NCBI RefSeq assembly: GCF_900114185.1
Contig: NZ_FOSE01000005.1
Span: 186,001-250,000 of the forward strand
Length of the DNA: 64,000 nt
Source of the DNA: Cellulomonas sp. KH9
GTDB lineage: Bacteria > Actinomycetota > Actinomycetes > Actinomycetales > Cellulomonadaceae
Direction of reading: 5' to 3'
Every line of letters starts with the position of its first letter. Positions within the stretch are counted from its first letter, which is position 1. Of this stretch, positions 59,109 to 64,000 are shown in pieces. The notes beneath the pieces were generated by a model that worked only from the letters and a program-made list of their open reading frames with translations, was not told where the DNA came from and did no database searches. The position numbers and the translations under genes were made by a program.

Positions 59109-60650
59109 CTACAGCAGCGACTCGTCCTCCGTCACCGGCGCCGGCGTCCCCCTGCCCAGCAGCGAGTGCCGGTACGAGAACCCGAAGTAGATGACCAGCC
59201 CCACGAGCACCCACACGAGGAACCGGAGCCACGTCAGCGTCGTGAGGTTCAGCATCAGCCAGATGCACGCGACGCCCGAGACGATCGGCAGCACCGGAGA
59301 GAACGGCACCTTGAACCCGCGCTCCAGGTCCGGCCGCGACCGGCGCAGCAGCGGGATGCCGAAGCTGACGAGCACGAACGCCGACAGCGTCCCGATGTTG
59401 ATCATCTCCTCCAGCAGCTCGACCTCCGACAGCCCGGCGATCAGCGCCACGACCACACCGGCCCCGACCTGCAGCCACGTCGGGGTGCCGAAGCGCGCGG
59501 AGGTGCGCGACATGCCGCGCGGCAGCAGCCCGTCGCGGCTCATCGCGAACACGATCCGGGTCAGCCCGAGCAGCAGGACCATGAGCACGCTGGTGAGGCC
59601 CACGAGGATGCCGACCGAGATGACGCGGCCCGCCCAGTCCGCCCCGACGAGGACGAACGCCGTGGTCAGGGACGGCGAGCCGGACTCGGCCAGCTCCGTG
59701 TAGCTGACCATGCCGGTGACGACGACGGTCACGAGGATGTAGAGCACGGTGACCAGCGCCAGGCCGCCGAGGATGCCCCGCGGGACCGCGCGCTGCGGGT
59801 TCTTCGTCTCCTCCGCGGTGGTGGCGACGACGTCGAACCCGATGAACGCGAAGAAGACGAGCGCGGCACCCGAGAGGATGCCCATGACGCCGTACATGCT
59901 GGGCTCGAAGCCGAGCAGGAACCCGGTGAGCGGCTGGTGCAGGGCGCTGGTGCCCGCCTCGGCCGGCTGCGTGGGCGGGACGAACGGCGTCCAGTTCTCC
60001 GCCTTGACGTAGAAGAACCCGGCGACGATCACGAAGAGCGTGATGCCGACCTTGATGATGGTGAACACGCTGTTCACGCGGGTGCTCAGCCGGGTGCCGA
60101 TGGCGAGCAGGACCGTGAAGAGGGCGACGATGAGCATCGGCCCCCAGGCGACGTCCGCACCCAGGACCTCGATCGTGGGCGGGACGTCGATGCCGAACAG
60201 GCCGAACGCGTCGGACAGGTACACGCCCCAGAACTTGGCGATGACGGCGGACGCCAGGAGCATCTCGAGGATCAGGTCCCAGCCGATGATCCAGGCGACG
60301 AGCTCGCCCATCGTCGTGTACGAGTACGTGTACGCGGACCCGGCGACCGGCATCGTCGAGGCGAACTCGGCGTAGCACATGATCGCCAGACCGCAGACGA
60401 CCGAGGCGATGACGAACGACAGGATGACCGACGGGCCGGCGTAGTTCGCCGCCGCGGTCGCACCCACCGAGAAGATGCCGGCACCCACGGCCACCGAGAC
60501 GCCGAGGACGGCGAGGTCCCACGCGGTCAGGGTGCGGTGCAGCCGACGGTCCGGGTCGTCGAGCTGCGCCATCGAGGCCTCCACGGACCTGCGCCGCAGG
60601 ACGCCGCGGTACTCGCGGGCGCCGCCCGGTGCGGGGCTCGGTGTCGTCAT
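59109..60650 (-). CDS. APC-superfamily amino acid permease (CAT type)
   Basis: A 513-residue transporter with 12-14 helices. LAVLGVSVAVGAGIFSVGAT is the first helix with its unwound GAGIF, and FIGFDVVATTAEETKNPQRA is the conserved helix 6-8 region. The length and AEETKNPQR motif place it with cationic amino acid transporter-like permeases. A perfect AGGAGG precedes ATG 60650. The transported amino acid is unknown. Confidence 0.93.
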   Translation of the reverse strand: MTTPSPAPGGAREYRGVLRRRSVEASMAQLDDPDRRLHRTLTAWDLAVLGVSVAVGAGIFSVGATAAANYAGPSVILSFVIASVVCGLAIMCYAEFASTMPVAGSAYTYSYTTMGELVAWIIGWDLILEMLLASAVIAKFWGVYLSDAFGLFGIDVPPTIEVLGADVAWGPMLIVALFTVLLAIGTRLSTRVNSVFTIIKVGITLFVIVAGFFYVKAENWTPFVPPTQPAEAGTSALHQPLTGFLLGFEPSMYGVMGILSGAALVFFAFIGFDVVATTAEETKNPQRAVPRGILGGLALVTVLYILVTVVVTGMVSYTELAESGSPSLTTAFVLVGADWAGRVISVGILVGLTSVLMVLLLGLTRIVFAMSRDGLLPRGMSRTSARFGTPTWLQVGAGVVVALIAGLSEVELLEEMINIGTLSAFVLVSFGIPLLRRSRPDLERGFKVPFSPVLPIVSGVACIWLMLNLTTLTWLRFLVWVLVGLVIYFGFSYRHSLLGRGTPAPVTEDESLL

Positions 60651-60810
60651 CGTCCCTCCTTCGGGTGCCTGGACGTCACCCGAGAGCATGACGCCCCACC
60701 GGCACGGCGGCCACCGGACGTTCGTCCCGGGCACGGGTCCGGTGCGTCCGGGTGTGCCCGGACGCACGCCCCGGCATGCGGCCCGCCGGGCTCCTCGGCA
60801 GGGTGGGCGC

Positions 60811-61314
60811 ATGGACGACACGACGCGACCCGTCGCGGACGACGGCCCGGACGACCACCACCTGCCGCCACCCGGCACCGACGACGCCACCGTGGCGGCC
60901 GTCGGTGCGGTGACGGCCGCCTTCGAGGTCGTCGAGCACGCCCGCGGCATGCTGTACGCCTTCCACCGCCTGATCGGCCGCGCGGACGCCGAGCTGCAGC
61001 AGGCGCTCGACGACCTGGAGGCGGCCGGGCACGGCGAGCTGGCCGACCGGGTCCGCGCGGACGTCGTGGGCCGCAACGTGCTGCCCGGCCGGTGGACCTT
61101 CCAGGTGGTCGAGGAGTTCGACGAGGGGTACCACCGCGCCTTCGCCGACGCCGAGCGCCACGTGCGCGACGAGCTGACCGCGGGACGTCGGCACGTGTAC
61201 GAGGCGCAGCTCAAGGAGCGCGGGCGCACCCACGGCCGCCCGGGGCACGAGGCGCTGCCCGCCCACGTGCCGGACCCGGCCGGGACGCCCGGGGGTCGGG
61301 GGCCCGCGGGCTGA
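60811..61314 (+). CDS. Uncharacterised helical protein
   Basis: A 167-residue protein of unknown family. The N-terminal 25 residues are acidic and disordered. The middle (about 28-135) is helical with VVEHARGMLYAFHRLIGRAD, LQQALDDLEAAGHGELADRV and VVEEFDEGYHRAFADAERHV. The C-terminal 30 residues are Pro/Gly/His-rich. No membrane segment or catalytic motif is seen. It is divergent from the permease, starting at ATG 60811. Confidence 0.7.
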   Translation: MDDTTRPVADDGPDDHHLPPPGTDDATVAAVGAVTAAFEVVEHARGMLYAFHRLIGRADAELQQALDDLEAAGHGELADRVRADVVGRNVLPGRWTFQVVEEFDEGYHRAFADAERHVRDELTAGRRHVYEAQLKERGRTHGRPGHEALPAHVPDPAGTPGGRGPAG

Positions 61315-61392
61315 CGCACCCGGCCGACCACAGCCGACCGCGCCGGCGCGCGGCCGGCGGTCCGGGGTCGCGCGGGGCGCGCTGTCACCGCC

Positions 61393-62157
61393 GTGCGGCA
61401 TGCTCCCCCCGTGCCCCGTCGTCCCCGGACCACCGTCCCCGCCCGCTCGTCCGGCCGCCCGTCCGGCCGCCCGTCCGCCCGTCGTACCTGGCCGTGGCTG
61501 CTCGTCCTGCTCGTCGGGCTGGCCGGCGGCCTGGGCGCGCCGGTCGTCCTCGACGCCCGCGCGGCCGCGCAGCACCCCGTCACCGCCGCGGACCTGGCCG
61601 CCGGGCGGACCGCGCTCGAGCAGCTCCCCGTCAAGGGGCGTGCGCCCCGCACCGGGTACAGCCGCGAGGCGTTCGGGCAGCGCTGGGAGGACGTCGACCG
61701 CAACGGCTGCGACACCCGCAACGACATCCTGCGGCGCGACCTCGTCGACGTGGAGCTGAAGCCGGGGACGCAGGACTGCGTCGTCCTGCGCGGCACCCTG
61801 CTGGACCCCTACACCGGCACGACCATCGCGTTCGAGCGCGGTGAGCGGTCGTCCGAGGTGCAGATCGACCACGTGGTCGCGCTGGCCGACGCCTGGCAGA
61901 AGGGCGCCCAGGGCTGGTCGGACGACAAGCGCGCCGCGTTCGCCAACGACCCCGCCAACCTGCTCGCCGTCGACGGGTCCGCCAACCAGCGCAAGGGCGC
62001 GGGGGACGCGGCGACGTGGTTGCCGCCCAGCAGCGGCTACCGGTGCGCGTACGCGCTGCGGCAGACCGTGGTGAAGGCCGCGTACGGCCTGTGGGTGACG
62101 CAGGCGGAGCACACCGCGCTGACCCGGGCGATCGACCGGTGCGTCGTCGTGGAGTGA
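61393..62157 (+). CDS. Secreted HNH-endonuclease-family protein (DUF1524-like)
   Basis: A 254-residue exported protein: Arg/Ser/Pro-rich start, then a membrane or signal helix WPWLLVLLVGLAGGLGAPVV (about 33-52). The mature part has the actinobacterial DUF1524 HNH motif: VQIDHVVALADAW, NDPANLLAVDGSANQRKGAG and CAYALRQTVVKAAYGLWV, with paired Cys for extracellular stability. It is expected to cut DNA or RNA outside the cell. GTG 61393 or GTG 61411 may start it; neither has a clear ribosome site. The DNA for GRPSGRPS is a short 12-bp repeat. Confidence 0.82.
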   Translation: MRHAPPVPRRPRTTVPARSSGRPSGRPSARRTWPWLLVLLVGLAGGLGAPVVLDARAAAQHPVTAADLAAGRTALEQLPVKGRAPRTGYSREAFGQRWEDVDRNGCDTRNDILRRDLVDVELKPGTQDCVVLRGTLLDPYTGTTIAFERGERSSEVQIDHVVALADAWQKGAQGWSDDKRAAFANDPANLLAVDGSANQRKGAGDAATWLPPSSGYRCAYALRQTVVKAAYGLWVTQAEHTALTRAIDRCVVVE

Positions 62158-62175
62158 CGCACGCCCGGCGTGACG

Positions 62176-63036
62176 TCAGGCGCCGCGGCGGACTTGGTGG
62201 TCCTCCGCGGGTGCGGGGGACGCCTCGCGCGGTCCGATGACGGCACCGCCCAGCCGCCGGGTCACGGCGCGCGCGGCCAGCACGACGGCGCGCGCGTGCT
62301 CCTGGACGGCGGCGGCGGGCATCCGCGCGGCGGGCGCGACCAGCGCCAGCGCCCCGACGACACCCCCCGTGTGGTCGAGGACGGGCGCCGCGACGGCACG
62401 CAGGTCCGCGTCGAGCTCGCGGTCGTCGACGGCGAAGCCGCGACGGCGGGTGCGCACCAGCTCGGCCCGCAGCTCACCCGGGTCGGTGATGGTGCGGCCC
62501 GTGGCGGACGGCAGGCCGGCCGTCACCACACGCTCGACGGTCGCGGCACCGGCGACGGACAGGATCGCCTTGCCGGTCGCGGAGCAGTGCATCGGCACGG
62601 TGGACGGGATGCGACCGGGGAACCGTCCGGCGCTGCCGGGGCCGGAGCGGTGCGCGACGAGGCGGACGTGGACGCCGTCCGGCACCGTCAGGACCGCCAG
62701 GCAGCCGCTCGCACGGGCCAGGTCGTCGAGCGCGCCGGCGGCGACGGTCTCCACGTCGAGGCTCGAGAGGTACGCGTGCCCCAGGCGCAACGCGCCGGGA
62801 CCCAGACGGAACCGTCCGCTGGTGGGGTCGCGGCGCAGCAGCTCGGACTCCAGCAGCGGTGCCGCGAGCCGCAGCACGGTGGACTTGTGGACGCCGAGGC
62901 GTCGGCCGATCTCGGCTGCGGTCAGGCCGGCCGGGTCCGTCTCCTGGGCGCACACCTCGAGCAGTGCGAGCGCCCGTCGCAGCGACAACGACTCGTTACG
63001 TCCCGGCCGGGAAGCGACGTCTGCTGTTGTGCTCAC
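62176..63036 (-). CDS. IclR-family transcriptional regulator
   Basis: A 286-residue regulator. The winged helix is at about 20-75 (SLSLRRALALLEVCAQE, LTAAEIGRRLGVHKSTVLRL). The IclR effector domain follows with MHCSATGKAILS and DHTGGVVGALALVAPAARM. GTG 63036 is chosen because it precedes the domain by the usual distance; upstream in-frame codons would run into the promoter. No metabolic genes are adjacent on the same strand, so its target is not evident. Confidence 0.92.
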   Translation of the reverse strand: MSTTADVASRPGRNESLSLRRALALLEVCAQETDPAGLTAAEIGRRLGVHKSTVLRLAAPLLESELLRRDPTSGRFRLGPGALRLGHAYLSSLDVETVAAGALDDLARASGCLAVLTVPDGVHVRLVAHRSGPGSAGRFPGRIPSTVPMHCSATGKAILSVAGAATVERVVTAGLPSATGRTITDPGELRAELVRTRRRGFAVDDRELDADLRAVAAPVLDHTGGVVGALALVAPAARMPAAAVQEHARAVVLAARAVTRRLGGAVIGPREASPAPAEDHQVRRGA

Positions 63037-63142
63037 CGCTTCACTATCCCAGATCCGAGCGGTTGTCCTGCCCTTTGCCCGCGCATTCGGCAGACGCATC
63101 CCGGTCAGATGCGGGCACACCGCCGCACAACGGACGCGCAGG

Positions 63143-63874
63143 TCAGAGCGTTGGCCAGGCTGCGAGGAGCCACGCACCGCCGATCACGAGAAGTGCGACA
63201 CAGAACACCACGAGCACCCCGACCCAGAAAGCCGCGGGCAGGTGCGTGAGACCCGCGAGCAGCCCTGCGTCGGACTGGTCGCGACCACCGCGCCGCCGCA
63301 CCCGCCGCCGCTGCGACTGCATCTCGAGCACCGCGCGCGGTGCACCGAGCAGGAGAAACCACGTGAGCCCGGCGGCGACCACGGTCTGCACCTGCGCCGG
63401 CGCCCAGACGGTCACGACGACGAGGACGGCCCCGCTGACGAGCACCGCCCACAGCCCGTACCAGTTGCGGATCTGCAGCAGCACGAGCACCACCACGACC
63501 AGCAGCAGCCACAGCACCGCCAGCGCGTACCCCCGGGACAGCAGCCACGCGGCCGCCAGGCCCAGCACGGCGGGCCCCGGGTAGCCCGCGGCGACCGTGG
63601 CCACCATCCCGGGGCCGCGGGGGCGCCCCCGGGAGACGGTGAGGCCGGACGTGTCGGAGTGCACCCGGATGCCCGACAGGCGCCGCCCGACCAGTACCGC
63701 GACCCCGGCGTGGGCCGCCTCGTGCACGATCGTCAGGCCGTGACGCAGCAGGTGCCACACGCCCGGCACGGCGAGCGCGACGAGCACGACGAGCGCCACC
63801 ACGGCGACGGTGAGCCGGTCGGGCGCCGGCTGGGGCGTCGTGACCTGCGTCCACAGGTCGGCCAGGCCGCTCAC
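63143..63874 (-). CDS. M50-like intramembrane metalloprotease family protein
   Basis: A 243-residue protein with five to six membrane helices. The zinc motif His51-Glu-Ala-Ala-His55 sits in TIVHEAAHAGVAVLVG at the end of a helix, as in M50B proteins. The region SGIRVHSDTSGLTVSRG follows. The second zinc ligand is not clear. The GTG start overlaps the stop of the DUF2993 gene (GTGA), so the two are co-translated. It may cleave a membrane protein or be a non-proteolytic relative. Confidence 0.82.
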   Translation of the reverse strand: MSGLADLWTQVTTPQPAPDRLTVAVVALVVLVALAVPGVWHLLRHGLTIVHEAAHAGVAVLVGRRLSGIRVHSDTSGLTVSRGRPRGPGMVATVAAGYPGPAVLGLAAAWLLSRGYALAVLWLLLVVVVLVLLQIRNWYGLWAVLVSGAVLVVVTVWAPAQVQTVVAAGLTWFLLLGAPRAVLEMQSQRRRVRRRGGRDQSDAGLLAGLTHLPAAFWVGVLVVFCVALLVIGGAWLLAAWPTL

Positions 63875-64000
63875 CGCGCCTCCTCCAGCACCACGTCGAC
63901 GCCGGTGGCGGTCACCCGCACCCCGTCGGGCACGACCTGCGCGTCCTGCAGCACGATGCCCGGGGGCAGCCCGTCGAGCGGCACCTCGATCCCGACGAGC
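63871..64000 (-). CDS. DUF2993/LmeA-like protein, C-terminal fragment
   Basis: Only the last 42 codons are inside the window: VGIEVPLDGLPPGIVLQDAQ, VVPDGVRVTATGVDVVLE, then EAR and stop. The GLPPG-V-DGV-V-A-G-V pattern is the typical C-terminus of actinobacterial DUF2993 proteins, related to mycobacterial LmeA, which bind phospholipids at the cell envelope. It overlaps the M50-like gene by four bases. Confidence 0.75.
   Translation of the reverse strand, partial: LVGIEVPLDGLPPGIVLQDAQVVPDGVRVTATGVDVVLEEAR

Overview
The window is chromosomal DNA of very high GC content from an actinobacterium, most likely a Cellulomonas or a close relative. The clearest single clue is the GH94 enzyme at 29440-31908. 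It has the same 822-residue length and essentially the same sequence as I remember for the cellobiose phosphorylase of Cellulomonas gilvus/uda. Other pointers are two AA10 lytic polysaccharide monooxygenases with Pro-Thr linkers and family-2 cellulose-binding modules, GH3 and GH31 glycosidases, an actinobacterial-type dCTP deaminase, DUF2993, and several genes that look leaderless. I see no insertion sequence, prophage, CRISPR array, rRNA operon or replication origin. The only tRNA is tRNA-Gly(CCC).

Layout. 1-4191: sugar ABC solute-binding lipoprotein (cut by the left edge) divergent from a LacI regulator and a GH3 glycosidase. 4249-7316: Nudix hydrolase, two small membrane proteins, and a trypsin-like peptidase next to a stand-alone copy of its own N-terminal domain. 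7512-13836: two secreted LPMOs flanking a GAF-GGDEF protein and a thioredoxin/NHL-repeat protein. 14061-18490: THUMP-type methyltransferase, TetR regulator, GAF/winged-helix regulator, DinB-like protein. 18563-23015: an unknown protein, then a transglutaminase and a circularly permuted ATP-grasp/alpha-E fusion. 23159-24656: two related membrane-anchored beta-sandwich proteins. 25168-28342: acetyltransferases and a YibE/F protein. 28392-31908: GH94 and aldose epimerase operon. 32234-38367: dcd with a paralogue of the 18563 protein, an S9 peptidase, and an ABC exporter with its own XRE regulator. 38720-40303: secreted M28 peptidase. 40532-46693: a receiver/PIG-L deacetylase fusion and its histidine kinase, convergent with an ATP-grasp, GT2 synthase and TIM-barrel hydrolase operon. 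46818-53728: SDR, micro-protein, orphan nrdI, S33 hydrolase, OmpA-domain lipoprotein, GH31. 53809-56329: manganese-type ABC transporter. 56349-64000: F420-type oxidoreductase, flotillin with NfeD, amino-acid permease, unknown protein, secreted HNH nuclease, IclR regulator, M50-like protease, and a DUF2993 fragment.

How the genes fit together. The carbohydrate genes make a consistent cellulose and cello-oligosaccharide pathway. LPMOs act outside the cell, an ABC system imports, and GH3 and GH94 split the oligosaccharides inside, with the mutarotase equilibrating the released glucose. LacI-type palindromes lie upstream of the ABC gene and the LPMOs, and a CelR-like box lies upstream of GH94. 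The most unusual part is 40532-46693. A two-component system there ends in an LmbE/PIG-L deacetylase instead of a DNA-binding protein, tail to tail with what looks like an exopolysaccharide synthesis operon. The transglutaminase and ATP-grasp/alpha-E pair, the peptidase with its free N-domain, and the two distant paralogues at 18563 and 32809 are the other poorly understood elements.
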